Part shown: one piece after another, positions 6,983 to 16,029 of the stretch
Layout of the letters: each line of letters begins with the position of its first letter
Numbering within the stretch: position 1 is the stretch's first letter
Assembly (NCBI RefSeq): GCF_002483305.1
Contig: NZ_DLHQ01000046.1
Span: 1 to 50,439 of the forward strand
DNA from: Brevundimonas sp. UBA7664
GTDB lineage: Bacteria > Pseudomonadota > Alphaproteobacteria > Caulobacterales > Caulobacteraceae
Direction: 5' to 3'
DNA length: 50,439 nucleotides
Notes under the pieces: model-generated
Database searches by the model: none
The model's input: only the letters and a program-made list of their open reading frames with translations
Told to the model about the DNA's origin: nothing
Translations under genes and position numbers: made by a program

Positions 6983-7648
6983 ATGATCACCGTCCACCAC
7001 CTCAACGATTCCCGCTCGCAGCGCGTCCTGTGGCTGCTCGAGGAGCTCGGCGCGCCCTATGAGGTGAAACGCTACCAGCGCGATGCGAAGACCATGCTGG
7101 CGCCGCCCGCGCTGAAGGCCATCCACCCGCTGGGCAAGTCGCCGGTGCTGGACGAGGGCGATGCCCGCGTGGCCGAGACCGGGGCCATCGTCGAATATCT
7201 GCTGGAAACCCACCCCGCGGCCCATCTGCGCCCCGCGCCGGGGACGGAGGCCGCGCGGCGCTTCACCTACTGGCTGCACTATGCCGAGGGCTCGGCCATG
7301 ACGCCGCTGTTGCTGAAGCTGATCTTCAACGCCATCCCGGGACGCGTGCCCTTCCTCGCGCGCGGCGTGGCCAAGGGCATCAGCAAGGGGATGAACGCGG
7401 CCATGATCGACCCGCAGATCGCGGCCCATACGGCCTACTGGGAGGCCGAACTGGGGCGGTCGGAATGGTTCGCCGGCGACGCCTTCTCGGCCGCCGACAT
7501 CATGATGAGCTTTCCGGTCGAGGCGGCGGGCAGCCGGGTCGGCTACGGCGCCGACAAGCCGAAGCTCAAGGCCTTCCTGCAGAAGATCCACGCCCGGCCG
7601 GCGTATCAGCGGGCGCTGGAGCGCGGCGGGCCCTACAGCTACGCCTGA
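6983..7648 (+). CDS. Glutathione S-transferase family protein
   Basis: A 221-residue cytosolic GST-fold protein. The thioredoxin-like N-terminal domain (residues 1-80) has the glutathione-binding segments HPLGKSPVL and ETGAIVEYL. The C-terminal helical domain (90-210) ends with FSAADIMMSFPVEA, the usual N-capping/hydrophobic staple region. Such enzymes conjugate or reduce electrophiles and peroxides with glutathione; the substrate is unknown. Ser10/Ser12 in NDSRSQR are candidates for the thiol-activating residue. It is a single gene. Confidence 0.88.
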   Translation: MITVHHLNDSRSQRVLWLLEELGAPYEVKRYQRDAKTMLAPPALKAIHPLGKSPVLDEGDARVAETGAIVEYLLETHPAAHLRPAPGTEAARRFTYWLHYAEGSAMTPLLLKLIFNAIPGRVPFLARGVAKGISKGMNAAMIDPQIAAHTAYWEAELGRSEWFAGDAFSAADIMMSFPVEAAGSRVGYGADKPKLKAFLQKIHARPAYQRALERGGPYSYA

Positions 7649-7761
7649 GCCGCCGACGGACTGGCGCTGGCAGGCTGGCGCCGGCGCCACAGTCGGACGC
7701 AACCGGACGCGGGGGCGGATCGGGACCGCAACCCGCGCCTGAATCGGACGTTGATGGTCCC

Positions 7762-7977
7762 ATGCGCCTGAGAACCATCCAAGTCATCGCCGCCCTGGTC
7801 GCCGCCGTCGCCTTCGTGCTCGCCTTCATGGCCGCGGGGGTGTTCCTGGTCTCGAGCCTGTTCATGGCCCTGGGTCTCGCGGCCGTGGCCTGGCTGGCCT
7901 GGAGCCTGGTCAAGCGGGTCAAATTGTGGGGCGACATCCAGCAGATTCGCGAGCGACGGCGCAACCGGGCCGCATAA
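7762..7977 (+). CDS. Small two-helix membrane protein
   Basis: A 71-residue protein of unknown function with two hydrophobic helices (about 6-26 and 29-48) followed by a basic tail (KRVKLWGDIQQIRERRRNRAA). The ATG at 7762 is taken since upstream codons in this frame overlap unlikely proline/arginine-rich sequence. It lies 113 bp after the GST gene, in the same direction. No family recognised. Confidence 0.55.
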   Translation: MRLRTIQVIAALVAAVAFVLAFMAAGVFLVSSLFMALGLAAVAWLAWSLVKRVKLWGDIQQIRERRRNRAA

Positions 7978-8113
7978 CAGCGCTCTCGCCGAACGCCATG
8001 CCCCTTGAATCCTGGGGCTCGGCGCCCTAGTCTCTTTGGCCGGTCGCAAGCGCCCAGCGACCTCTGGCGTGTCACCAAATCTTCAGTCGGGCGAAGCAAG
8101 AAACTCACGACAT

Positions 8114-8587
8114 ATGGAAAAAGTGCCGATGACGGCCGAGGGCTACCGTGTCCTCGACGATCAGCTGAAGCAATTGAAGTCCGTGGAGCGGCCGAGCGTG
8201 ATCTCGGCCATCTCGGAGGCGCGCGAGCATGGCGATCTGTCTGAAAACGCAGAGTATCATGCGGCCAAGGAGCGTCAGGGCTGGATCGAGGGCCAGATCG
8301 CCGACATCGAGGACAAGATCAGCCGCGCCCAGGTGATCGACGTCTCGAAGCTGAACGGCAACCAGGTCATGTTCGGCGCGACGGTCACCGTGGTCGACGA
8401 GGACACCGAGGAAGAGGCCCGCTACCAGATCGTCGGCGAACACGAAGCCGATGTGAAGGCCGGCAAGATCTCCGTGGCTTCGCCCATCGCCCGGGCGATG
8501 ATCTCGAAAGAGATCGGCGACGTGGTCGAGGTCAACACGCCCGGCGGCGTGAAGGCCTATGAGATCCTCAAGGTCGAGTGGAAATAG
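8114..8587 (+). CDS. greA: Transcription elongation factor GreA
   Basis: GreA inserts its coiled coil into the RNA polymerase secondary channel and stimulates cleavage of backtracked transcripts. From ATG 8114 the protein is 157 residues, the family length. The N-terminal coiled coil (to about residue 75) contains the signature ARxHGDLSENAEYHAAKERQ with the acidic tip residues D and E, and the C-terminal FKBP-like domain contains ASPIARAMISKEIGDVVEV. Its last codons overlap the GTG start of the next gene by 10 bp, implying co-transcription. Confidence 0.96.
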   Translation: MEKVPMTAEGYRVLDDQLKQLKSVERPSVISAISEAREHGDLSENAEYHAAKERQGWIEGQIADIEDKISRAQVIDVSKLNGNQVMFGATVTVVDEDTEEEARYQIVGEHEADVKAGKISVASPIARAMISKEIGDVVEVNTPGGVKAYEILKVEWK

Positions 8588-9591
8588 GGTCCGACCAGAC
8601 CCCGCTTTCGATCCAGGTCGTCTCGGACGGCCGGGCCGGCATGGAAAATCAGGCGCTGGGTCTGGCGGAAGCCATCCAGCGCCTTTTTTCGTCCCGGATC
8701 ACCGTCAGGCGTGTGTGCTGGCGCAGGGCCTTCGACAAACTGCCGTCGGCCCTGAAGGCGCCGTGGATGCTGGATCCTTCTTCGGATCCGGTCGAACCCG
8801 CCGCCGGCGAGGCGTGGCCGGACCTGTGGATCGCCACCGGACGCGCCACCCTGCCGCTGTCGGCCCGGATACGAGCACGGTCCGGCGGCAAGACCTTCGT
8901 GGTCCAGACCCAGGACCCCCGTTGGCGCCATGACGTCTATGACCTGATCGTCGCCCCGGCCCATGACGGCGTCGTGGGCGCCAATGTGCTGTCGATCACC
9001 GGCTCGCCCCACCGGGTGACGGCCGGGCGGCTGGCCGAGGGCGCAGCCGCCTTCGCCGACCGGCTGGCGCCCCTGCCTCGGCCGCGCGTCGCAGCATTGA
9101 TCGGAGGACGGTCGAGGGCATTCGACCTGACCGAGGCCCACGCCGCCGACCTGGCCGACCGCATCGCGCGCGCCGTGGAAGCCGTCGGCGGCTCGCTGAT
9201 GCTGACCTTCTCGCGCCGCACGCCCGAGGCGGCGAAGGCGGCCATGACCGCGCGGCTGGCCCACCTGCCCGGCCTGATCTGGGACGGCGAGGGCGCCAAC
9301 CCCTATTTCGCCTTCCTGAATTTCGCCGACCACATCCTCGTCACCGAGGACAGCGCCAACATGGCCGCGGAGGCGGCAGCGACCGGCAGACCCGTTCACA
9401 TCCTGCCGATGATCCCGCTGAAGCCGGCGGACAAATTCGCCCGCCTGCATGCCGACCTGCGGGCGCGCGGGGCGACGCGGCCGTTCGACGGGTCGCTGGC
9501 GAGCTGGACCTATGAGCCGCTCGCCGAAACAGACCGGGCGGCGCGAGAGGTCCTGGCGCGCCTGATGACGGCCGGCACGCGTTCCCGATAG
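8578..9591 (+). CDS. ELM1/GtrOC1-like family protein
   Basis: A 337-residue protein of the family annotated as mitochondrial fission ELM1-like, common in alphaproteobacteria and probably glycosyltransferase-like in fold. Support: the N-terminal VSDGRAGMENQALGLAEA motif, a middle segment VQTQDPR, and the C-terminal ITGSPHR...LVTEDSANMAAEAAATGRPV region, typical of GT-B nucleotide-sugar binding. The biochemical role in bacteria is not established. The start is GTG 8578, overlapping the greA end; a later ATG at 8641 would cut the conserved N-terminal motif. Confidence 0.75.
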   Translation: MEIGSDQTPLSIQVVSDGRAGMENQALGLAEAIQRLFSSRITVRRVCWRRAFDKLPSALKAPWMLDPSSDPVEPAAGEAWPDLWIATGRATLPLSARIRARSGGKTFVVQTQDPRWRHDVYDLIVAPAHDGVVGANVLSITGSPHRVTAGRLAEGAAAFADRLAPLPRPRVAALIGGRSRAFDLTEAHAADLADRIARAVEAVGGSLMLTFSRRTPEAAKAAMTARLAHLPGLIWDGEGANPYFAFLNFADHILVTEDSANMAAEAAATGRPVHILPMIPLKPADKFARLHADLRARGATRPFDGSLASWTYEPLAETDRAAREVLARLMTAGTRSR

Positions 9592-9701
9592 ACTGCTCCC
9601 TCGGGAAGGACGAAAAATCCGTCCCCGTGCATCCACCGCCAGTCGTGGCGGCGACTACCAACGGGGCGTCGGCCAAGGGCTCGCGCCAAGGGGGCATGAC
9701 C

Positions 9702-10991
9702 ATGAAGCGCTTCTTCCTGTCGTTGTTTGCCGGGCTGTTTGCGGCTGCCTTGGCCGGCGCGATCATCCTGTTCGGGGCGATTGAAGGCTGGGGGCGACCC
9801 CGGCTGGCGCCGGCCGGCGAGACCGCGCAGTTCGCCGCCGCCGTGGCCGCCCGCCTCGACAGGGATGCCGTGGGCAATGCGGCCTTCGTCCTGGTCGAGG
9901 ACGGCGTGCCCGTCAGCGAGCATTTCGTGTCGAGAGGCGTCCCCGTCGATCGGGACACGCAGTTCCAGGTCGCCTCGCTGAGCAAATGGGCGACCGCTTG
10001 GGGCGTCATGGCCCTCGTCGAGCGGGGCAGGATCGACCTCGATGCGCCGGTGTCCCGTTACCTGACCCGCTGGCGGCTGCCGGCCGGCGACTTTGACAAT
10101 GATCAGGTCACCGTCCGGCGGCTGCTCAGCCACACCGCCGGCCTGACGGATGGTCTCGGCTATGCCGGATTCGCGCCGGGCGCCCCGGTCCAGTCGCTCG
10201 AAGCCTCCCTGACCCGGGCCGCCGACGCCTCGCCGGGGGCGGATGGACGGGTCCGTGTGGGCATGGAGCCGGGATCCTTCGAATACTCCGGCGGCGGCTA
10301 CACCCTGTTGCAGCTGGTCGTCGAGGAAGCGTCAGGACAGACGTTCAACGACTACATGAAGGCGGCCGTCTTCACGCCGCTGGGCATGACGCGATCGACC
10401 TATCTGCTTGAGGAACCGGAGACGAACGTCGCCGAGTTCTTTGACGCGGACGGCGCGCGGGCGACGCATTTCCGTTTCGCATCGCTGGCCGCGACCTCGC
10501 TCTACACCTCCGCCGGCGACATGACGCGCCTCATCGCCGCGCACAGGCCCGGCCCCAACGGCGAGCCCGCGGGTCGCGGGGTTCTGAGCCCGGAAACCCT
10601 GAACGCCATGCGCCGGCCCCATGCCTCGGAGATGGGCGCGGACATCTGGGGCCTCGGTGTCATGCTCTATGCGCCCAACACTGCGGGCGACTTCATCATC
10701 GGCCATGACGGCGACAATGAACCGGCGATCAACACCGCCGTCCGGCTGGACCCGGCGACGGGGGACGGCATCGTGCTTCTGGAGACCGGCAACAAACGCA
10801 TGGCGACGGAGCTTGCCGGCGAATGGGTGTTCTGGACCTCGGGCAAGGTCGACTTCCTGACCGTGACCATGGAACTCAGGGAGACGCTGAGATGGGTCGC
10901 CATCGGAGCCGGTCTCGCGTTTCTGTCGATATTCCTGATCGTCTGGCGGCTGGCGCGACGCCGACGCCCCGTCGCCGCGAAAAACGCCTGA
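9702..10991 (+). CDS. Beta-lactamase-family serine hydrolase
   Basis: A 429-residue membrane-attached hydrolase of the class C beta-lactamase / D-alanyl carboxypeptidase fold. An N-terminal hydrophobic segment (residues 3-22) acts as signal or anchor. SLSK (SxxK motif, nucleophile Ser) follows in QVASLSKWATAW, then a tyrosine motif YSGGGY where YxN is usual, and HDG near residue 330 as the KTG-box equivalent. A second hydrophobic helix lies near the C-terminus (about 400-420), followed by RRRR. ATG 9702 is chosen because AAGGGGG stands 7 nt before it. Substrate unknown; many relatives are esterases or peptidases, so resistance should not be assumed. Confidence 0.82.
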   Translation: MKRFFLSLFAGLFAAALAGAIILFGAIEGWGRPRLAPAGETAQFAAAVAARLDRDAVGNAAFVLVEDGVPVSEHFVSRGVPVDRDTQFQVASLSKWATAWGVMALVERGRIDLDAPVSRYLTRWRLPAGDFDNDQVTVRRLLSHTAGLTDGLGYAGFAPGAPVQSLEASLTRAADASPGADGRVRVGMEPGSFEYSGGGYTLLQLVVEEASGQTFNDYMKAAVFTPLGMTRSTYLLEEPETNVAEFFDADGARATHFRFASLAATSLYTSAGDMTRLIAAHRPGPNGEPAGRGVLSPETLNAMRRPHASEMGADIWGLGVMLYAPNTAGDFIIGHDGDNEPAINTAVRLDPATGDGIVLLETGNKRMATELAGEWVFWTSGKVDFLTVTMELRETLRWVAIGAGLAFLSIFLIVWRLARRRRPVAAKNA

Positions 10992-11012
10992 CGGCCTGAA
11001 GCGGTCGGGGGG

Positions 11013-11300
11013 TTAGTCGCCCCCGCCGCCGCCATCGCCGCCGCCATCGGACCCGCTGTCCGACCCGTGGTCCGGGCTCTTGTCGCGCGCGCCGCCGTCA
11101 GAGGCGTAGACGCCGCCATCGGACCCGCGAGCGTCACGGTCCGTCCGTTTCCGGCCGGCGTCCATGGCGAGGCCGATGGCCAGGCCGGCGGCGATCCCGA
11201 CGCCGACGCCGACCGCCAGATTGTCCGTGGCCACGCCGAGGCCGGCGCCGATGGCGACGCCCAGGGCCACGCCCACTCCCAAAAAGCTTCGTCCCGCCAT
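11013..11300 (-). CDS. Glycine-zipper small protein with acidic Gly/Ser/Asp tail
   Basis: A 95-residue protein with a hydrophobic, glycine-rich N-terminal half (residues 5-48, repeated G-V-G-V-A and GAGLGVA patterns), likely membrane-inserting or glycine-zipper-like. The hydrophilic tail is composed almost only of G, D and S (SDGGG repeats). GGAGG precedes the ATG by 6 nt. It faces the serine hydrolase tail to tail and is divergent from trxB. Function unknown. Confidence 0.55.
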   Translation of the reverse strand: MAGRSFLGVGVALGVAIGAGLGVATDNLAVGVGVGIAAGLAIGLAMDAGRKRTDRDARGSDGGVYASDGGARDKSPDHGSDSGSDGGGDGGGGGD

Positions 11301-11377
11301 GCCATCCTCCCGACAGACCTGTGAATCCCGTTCAAGGTGGCATCGCGCCGGACAGAATCAACGCCTAAATAGGAGCC

Positions 11378-12388
11378 ATGAGCACTCCCCGAACCGTCCG
11401 CGTCGCCATCATCGGCTCCGGCCCCGCCGGCTGGACCGCCGCCATCTATGCGGCGCGCGCCCTGCTGAGCCCGGTCGTCATCGCCGGCCTGCAGCCCGGC
11501 GGCCAGCTGACCATCACCACCGATGTCGAGAACTATCCCGGCTTCGCCGACGTCATCCAGGGTCCCTGGCTGATGGAGCAGATGCGCGCCCAGGCCGAGC
11601 ATGTCGGGACCGAGATCATCGAGGACATCGTGGTCAAGGCCGACCTGTCGCAGCGGCCGTTCCGGCTGACGCTGGACTCCGGGACCGAAATCCTCGCCGA
11701 GACGGTGATCATCTCGACCGGGGCCCAGGCCAAATGGCTGGGGATCGAGAGCGAGGCCAAATACCAGGGCTTCGGCGTCTCGGCCTGCGCCACCTGCGAC
11801 GGCTTCTTCTATCGCGACAAGGACGTGATCGTCGTCGGCGGCGGCAATACCGCGGTCGAGGAGGCGCTGTTCCTGACCAAATTCGCCTCGAAGGTGACCG
11901 TCGTCCACCGCCGCGACGAGTTCCGCGCCGAACGCATCCTGCAGGACCGGCTGTTCGCCAATCCCAAGGTGGAGGTGCTCTGGAACTCCGCCATCGACGA
12001 AATCCTGGGCGAGACCAACAGCTTCGGCGGGGTCAACGTCACCGGCGCGCGGCTGAAGAACGTCCAGACCGGCGAGACCCGCGAGGTGGCTGCGGACGGG
12101 GTCTTCATCGCCATCGGCCACGCGCCGTCATCGGAACTGTTCGCCGGCCAGCTGGAGACCAAACAGGGCGGCTATCTGGTGGTGAAGCCGGGTACCGCGG
12201 CCACGGCCATCGAGGGCGTCTGGGCCGCCGGCGACGTCACCGACGACATCTACCGCCAGGCCGTCACCGCCGCCGGCATGGGCTGTATGGCCGCGCTGGA
12301 GGCCGTGCGCTTCCTGGCCGAACAGGATCACGCCCGCGCCGGCGACCCGATCTCGCACAAGGAGGCGGAGAAGATCGGCGTCTGGTGA
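11378..12388 (+). CDS. trxB: Thioredoxin-disulfide reductase
   Basis: TrxB is the FAD flavoenzyme that passes electrons from NADPH to thioredoxin. The 336-residue protein has the FAD Rossmann motif GSGPAGWTAAIYAARA (13-28), the redox pair CATC (Cys137, Cys140) in SACATCDG, the NADPH-binding motif GGGNTAVEEA, and the C-terminal GVWAAGDVTDD. The order NADPH domain inserted within the FAD domain is normal. It ends 15 bp from the convergent response regulator gene. An unusual point is GW rather than GY in the first motif, which is harmless. Confidence 0.95.
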   Translation: MSTPRTVRVAIIGSGPAGWTAAIYAARALLSPVVIAGLQPGGQLTITTDVENYPGFADVIQGPWLMEQMRAQAEHVGTEIIEDIVVKADLSQRPFRLTLDSGTEILAETVIISTGAQAKWLGIESEAKYQGFGVSACATCDGFFYRDKDVIVVGGGNTAVEEALFLTKFASKVTVVHRRDEFRAERILQDRLFANPKVEVLWNSAIDEILGETNSFGGVNVTGARLKNVQTGETREVAADGVFIAIGHAPSSELFAGQLETKQGGYLVVKPGTAATAIEGVWAAGDVTDDIYRQAVTAAGMGCMAALEAVRFLAEQDHARAGDPISHKEAEKIGVW

Positions 12389-12403
12389 CGCCGGCCCCTC
12401 GGC

Positions 12404-12811
12404 TCAGTTGAACATCTGCAGGCCGTAGGGCACCACCGGGGCCGGCTCGCCACGCCGCAGATGCAGGGCGTATTCGACGGCGCCGCGGACACAGCCCTCA
12501 TCCGTCGGCTTGGTGAGGACGCCCATCGTGCCGGGCACGCCATGACTGACCATGCCGGGGTTGGCGGTCATGTACAGGACGGTGACGCCGTAGGCCTCGC
12601 CCAGCTCCTGGCCCAGACCCACGCCGGTGGCGCCGTCGGTCAGGTGGATGTCGACCAGCGACAACTCCACCCCGCCCCGCGACGCCAGCGCCCGCGCGGT
12701 TCGGGCGTCGGGCGCGGTGCCCACGACCTCATAGCCGAGGTCCTCGAGCACGAAGCGCAGCTCCATAGCCACCAGGGCCTCATCTTCAACAATCAGGATA
12801 CGCGCGGTCAT
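12404..12811 (-). CDS. Single-domain response regulator
   Basis: A 135-residue stand-alone receiver domain. Acidic residues Glu9-Asp10 lie in VEDE, the phosphoacceptor is Asp54 in LVDIHL, Thr82 in MTA, and Lys101 in TKP. There is no output domain, so it probably acts through protein contacts or as part of a phosphorelay. It lies 61 bp downstream of an HWE-family kinase in the same direction, a natural partner. A separate stress-type promoter candidate lies in the gap between them, so it may also be expressed independently. Confidence 0.88.
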   Translation of the reverse strand: MTARILIVEDEALVAMELRFVLEDLGYEVVGTAPDARTARALASRGGVELSLVDIHLTDGATGVGLGQELGEAYGVTVLYMTANPGMVSHGVPGTMGVLTKPTDEGCVRGAVEYALHLRRGEPAPVVPYGLQMFN

Positions 12812-12844
12812 CGGTCTTGTTTCAATACGGACATGTTCCTGATC

Positions 12845-12869
12845 AACGCAGGCGGCGCATCGCGGTTCA
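12845..12869 (-). promoter_or_regulatory. Candidate general-stress promoter for the response regulator
   Basis: On the minus strand TGAAC (12869-12865), 16 bp, CGTT (12848-12845), ending 33 bp before the ATG at 12811. It lies partly in the 3' end region of the upstream kinase gene's flank. One base away from the EcfG consensus GGAAC-N16-CGTT. Confidence 0.45.
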
Positions 12870-12872
12870 TGT

Positions 12873-14462
12873 TTATCTTGAAGCGGCCCGCCGCGGGGCC
12901 AGGGCGGTGGCGGGGAGGTCGGCGACGACCCTCAGTCCCTCCGGCGCCCAGGTCTGTTCCAGCGCCCCGCCGAGCTGGCCCTCGACCGACAGCGCCAGCA
13001 GGGACGAACCGAAGCCCGAGGCTTCCGGCGCGCCCTTGACCGCGGGCCCGCCCCGCTCCTGCCAGGTCATGACATACCGGTCGCCGCGCCGCGAGGTGGT
13101 CAGCTCGACCCGGCCCTCGGGAGCCGACAGGGCCCCGTATTTGGCGGCGTTGGTGGCCAGTTCATGGAACAGCAGGGCCACCGGCGTGGCGGCCTGGTCG
13201 TCGAAATCCGCGTCATCGCCGCTGACGACCACGCGCGCCCGGCCCCCGTCGTCGTCATAGGGCAGGAACAGGTCATGCAGGAAGGCGTGCAGGGTGGTGC
13301 CGTCCAGGCTGGGCCGGCTGGACTCCGTATGCGGCCGCACGAACTCATGCGCCCGCGCCAGGGCCGCGATCCGCGTCCGCGCGGCCCGCGCGAAGGCCCT
13401 GGCCTCGGGATACTGCCGCGCCGACAGGGCCAGCAAGGCCGAGATCACCGCGAAGATGTTCTTGATCCGGTGGCTCAGCTCCTGGCTCAACAGGGCCTTG
13501 GCCTGTTCCAGCCGCTTCATCTCGGCGATGTCCGTCCCGGTGCCGAACCAGCGGGTCACCGCGCCCTCCGCATTGCGGATCGGCATCGCCCGGCTCAGGG
13601 TCCAGGCGTAGGACCCGGTGTGGTGCAGCAGCCGGTACTCGACCTCATAGGGTTCGCCCGTGGACAACGACGCCCGCCACGCGGTCCGCGCCCGTTCCTG
13701 GTCTTCGGGATGGATCATCTCCCCCCAGGCGTCGCCGAGGGTCGACCCCTCGGCCGCCCCGGTGAAGGCGTACCAGCGGGCGTTATAGTAGTCGTGATGG
13801 CCGTCCGGCCGCGACGACCAGACCATCTGGGGCATGCTGTCGGCGATGGCCTGGAAGCGGGCGTCGCTCTCGGCCAGCTTTTCGGTCACCAGCCGGGCGG
13901 CCTCGACGGCGGCGGTGGCGGCCTCGTCGCTGCGCCGGCGTTCGCGCAGGGCCCGGCGGCGCTCCAGCAGGGCCATGACCTGCCGGGCCAGCACCTCCAT
14001 GGTCATCCGCTGGGTTTCGTCCAGGCCCTGCGGGCGCGGGTGGGTGTCGATGATGCACAGCGCGCCCAGCGCCAGCCCCTGGTCGTCGATCAGCGGCGCT
14101 CCGGCGTAGAAGCGGAAGTCTGAAGGACCCATCGCCGGGCGGTCGGCGAGCGCCGAGTCACGCGCGTCGCACACCTGGGTGACGCCCGGCTGCCCCATCG
14201 CATACCGTCCAAAGGCGCCGGCCGCGCCGCTCTCCGGGACATCGGCGCCGTTGCGGGCCTTGAACCACTGCCGGTCGCCGACCGCCAGGCTGACCATGCC
14301 GATCGGCGCGTCGCAAATGCGCGCGGCCAGCAGCATGACGTCGTCGAACGCCTGTTCCGGATCGGTGTCGAGGATATCGAAGGATCGCAGCACGCGAAGC
14401 CGCTCGGCCTCGATGGCGCCGGAATCGCTTTCGGTCAGACTGATCAAACGGCGCCCCTTCAT
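12873..14462 (-). CDS. GAF-PAS sensor histidine kinase, HWE/HisKA_2 type
   Basis: A 529-residue cytoplasmic kinase without membrane segments. Domains in order: GAF (about 20-165), a short charged coiled coil, PAS (about 195-318; ARFQAIADSMPQMVWSS...GTGTDIAEMK), then an HWE-type dimerisation and ATPase region. The phosphoacceptor is His331 in ELSHRIKNIFAVI and the N-box is HELATNAAKYGALS; both patterns are typical of the HWE/HisKA_2 group. Such kinases often feed alphaproteobacterial stress signalling or single-domain regulators like the one next door. The ATG at 14462 is used; a TTG at 14483 would add seven residues. Confidence 0.9.
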   Translation of the reverse strand: MKGRRLISLTESDSGAIEAERLRVLRSFDILDTDPEQAFDDVMLLAARICDAPIGMVSLAVGDRQWFKARNGADVPESGAAGAFGRYAMGQPGVTQVCDARDSALADRPAMGPSDFRFYAGAPLIDDQGLALGALCIIDTHPRPQGLDETQRMTMEVLARQVMALLERRRALRERRRSDEAATAAVEAARLVTEKLAESDARFQAIADSMPQMVWSSRPDGHHDYYNARWYAFTGAAEGSTLGDAWGEMIHPEDQERARTAWRASLSTGEPYEVEYRLLHHTGSYAWTLSRAMPIRNAEGAVTRWFGTGTDIAEMKRLEQAKALLSQELSHRIKNIFAVISALLALSARQYPEARAFARAARTRIAALARAHEFVRPHTESSRPSLDGTTLHAFLHDLFLPYDDDGGRARVVVSGDDADFDDQAATPVALLFHELATNAAKYGALSAPEGRVELTTSRRGDRYVMTWQERGGPAVKGAPEASGFGSSLLALSVEGQLGGALEQTWAPEGLRVVADLPATALAPRRAASR

Positions 14463-14602
14463 GAGCGCTGGCGCTCCGGTCAAAGGTCAGAATCCGGACC
14501 CGCGTTGTTCAAGCCGCCTGAACCCGGTCCTTCCGGGCCGTCACCGGCCTGTACGCCCCGCGGTAAATGCCCTGCCCGCGATTCCGTTGCGCCCTGCCGC
14601 GA

Positions 14603-15814
14603 TCAGGAGGCTGGCCGGCCCACTTCCTCGACATCCATGGCGGTCACGCCGGGCGGCGCGGTGCGGATCGGCTCGTCCGGCGCGGGAAGGGGCGGCGCCT
14701 CGAAGGCTGCCATGCGCTGGTTGATGGCCGCGATCTCGGCGGCGGTGGGCGCGCGCCGGCCGCCGAGGGAGACGACGCCGACGACACGGGTCTGACCGTC
14801 GATCTCCACCGTGCGCAAGGCCGACGCGGCCTCCGCCTCGGCGAGAAGCGCTGCGTCGATGTCCGTGGAGATCTTGATGCGGGGGCGCGAGAACCGGGCC
14901 TCGTCGATCAGGGGTTCGCGGCCCGAATAGGCCTGACGGAAGGCGGCGGGCTCGCCGTAGACGCCCTTCCAGCGATAGAAGATGTGCGCGCCGATCTGGG
15001 TCAGCTTGTTCAGCGTCGGCGCCCACCAGGGACGGACGTAGTCGGCGTGGTAGTGGGTCGCCGTGCCGACGCGGGCCGAGACATGTCCCGCCAGCGCCCG
15101 TTCGGCCACCAGCCTGGCGCGGTTCCACGCCCAGCCGACCGGCGCCTGCGACAGGGCGCCGTCACAGGTGAAGCTGAACTGGCAGCCGGTGACGCGTTCG
15201 GCGCCCTCGAACACCACGCCGCAGATGCTGTTGGCGTAGTTGGGGTCGCGCACGCGGTTCAGGATCACCTGGGCGACGGCTTCCTGGCCCTCGGTGGGCT
15301 CCAGCGCGGCCTCGTAATAGATGCCCTGGGTCAGGCAGCGCAGGGCCCGGCGCCGGTCCTCGGCCGTGGCGGGCTTGAAGACGAAGGGGGCGGCGACGCG
15401 CAGATACTGCGACGCGTTCGGCGTCGCGGCGTTCAGCTTCATCGCGTCCAGACCCGTGGCGCCGAAATCCAGCGTCGGCCGGCCGGCCAGCGTCAGGTTT
15501 TCCCAGCCCGGCGTCAGGCCGTACAGCGCCGCGCGGCGCTCGCCCGGATCGTGGCGCAGGGCGATGGCCAGCTGCGACGGATCCATGCGGCCGGTGATGG
15601 CGGCCAGGCCGCGGGCGCCCAGGTCGCCGCGGGTCAGGACCCGGACGGCCTCGGCGCGGCGATCGATCTCCGGACGCGGCGTCGAGCTGGCGGCCATGGC
15701 CACGCCGAAGGCGGCCAGCACCACGGGGGCGGCGGCTGCCAGCCGGCGCATCCCCTTCAGTTTCGCGCTCCAGTCGATCTCGGCCAGGAACCCGTCTCCT
15801 CCGCCGGACATCAT
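14603..15814 (-). CDS. Cell wall hydrolase, SleB family
   Basis: A 403-residue envelope protein: N-terminal hydrophobic segment (about residues 20-42) as signal or anchor, a low-complexity region, then a SleB/Hydrolase_2 domain around residues 155-275 (CLTQGIYYEAALEP with the catalytic glutamate, AVAQVILNRVRDP, SICGVVFEG, GCQFSFTCDG, ATHYHADYV...W). This domain cleaves peptidoglycan glycan or amide bonds. The tail (300-403) is proline/alanine-rich and not conserved. A paralogue lies at 20896-21984. It is divergent from the hybrid kinase. The start is ATG 15814, with a near-adjacent ATG at 15811 also possible. Confidence 0.88.
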   Translation of the reverse strand: MMSGGGDGFLAEIDWSAKLKGMRRLAAAAPVVLAAFGVAMAASSTPRPEIDRRAEAVRVLTRGDLGARGLAAITGRMDPSQLAIALRHDPGERRAALYGLTPGWENLTLAGRPTLDFGATGLDAMKLNAATPNASQYLRVAAPFVFKPATAEDRRRALRCLTQGIYYEAALEPTEGQEAVAQVILNRVRDPNYANSICGVVFEGAERVTGCQFSFTCDGALSQAPVGWAWNRARLVAERALAGHVSARVGTATHYHADYVRPWWAPTLNKLTQIGAHIFYRWKGVYGEPAAFRQAYSGREPLIDEARFSRPRIKISTDIDAALLAEAEAASALRTVEIDGQTRVVGVVSLGGRRAPTAAEIAAINQRMAAFEAPPLPAPDEPIRTAPPGVTAMDVEEVGRPAS

Positions 15815-15971
15815 GCCCGACAATTCTCTCTATTATGCGTCAAGCGGGGCGCTTTTCAGGCGGAAAAGCGCGGGTCGGTCAAGCCTGAACGCCTGTCGGG
15901 AGCGTATCGCCCACTCCTGACCCCATTTTCCGGCGTCCGAACGCGCCGCGCGGGAAATTGGTGAACCCGGC

Positions 15972-15996
15972 GGAACGCAAGCCGAAGCCGTACGTT
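15972..15996 (+). promoter_or_regulatory. Consensus general-stress (EcfG/SigT-type) promoter
   Basis: GGAAC at 15972-15976, exactly 16 bp, CGTT at 15993-15996: a perfect match to the EcfG consensus, ending 33 bp before ATG 16030. It also argues that the hybrid kinase starts at 16030 and not at upstream in-frame GTG/TTG codons (15958-15963), which would lie upstream of the transcript start. Confidence 0.7.
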
Positions 15997-16029
15997 AGCC
16001 GGGATCGCGTACGCGCGAGTTGGGGGTTG

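Noticed and set aside
9568..9600. Possible terminator after the ELM1-like gene (TTCCCGA/TCGGGAA)
   Set aside because: Seven base pairs with a 12-nt loop and no T-run; too weak to call.
15958..16029. Start of the hybrid kinase at TTG 15958 or GTG 15961
   Set aside because: The exact stress promoter at 15972-15996 would lie inside that coding sequence; ATG 16030 is used instead.
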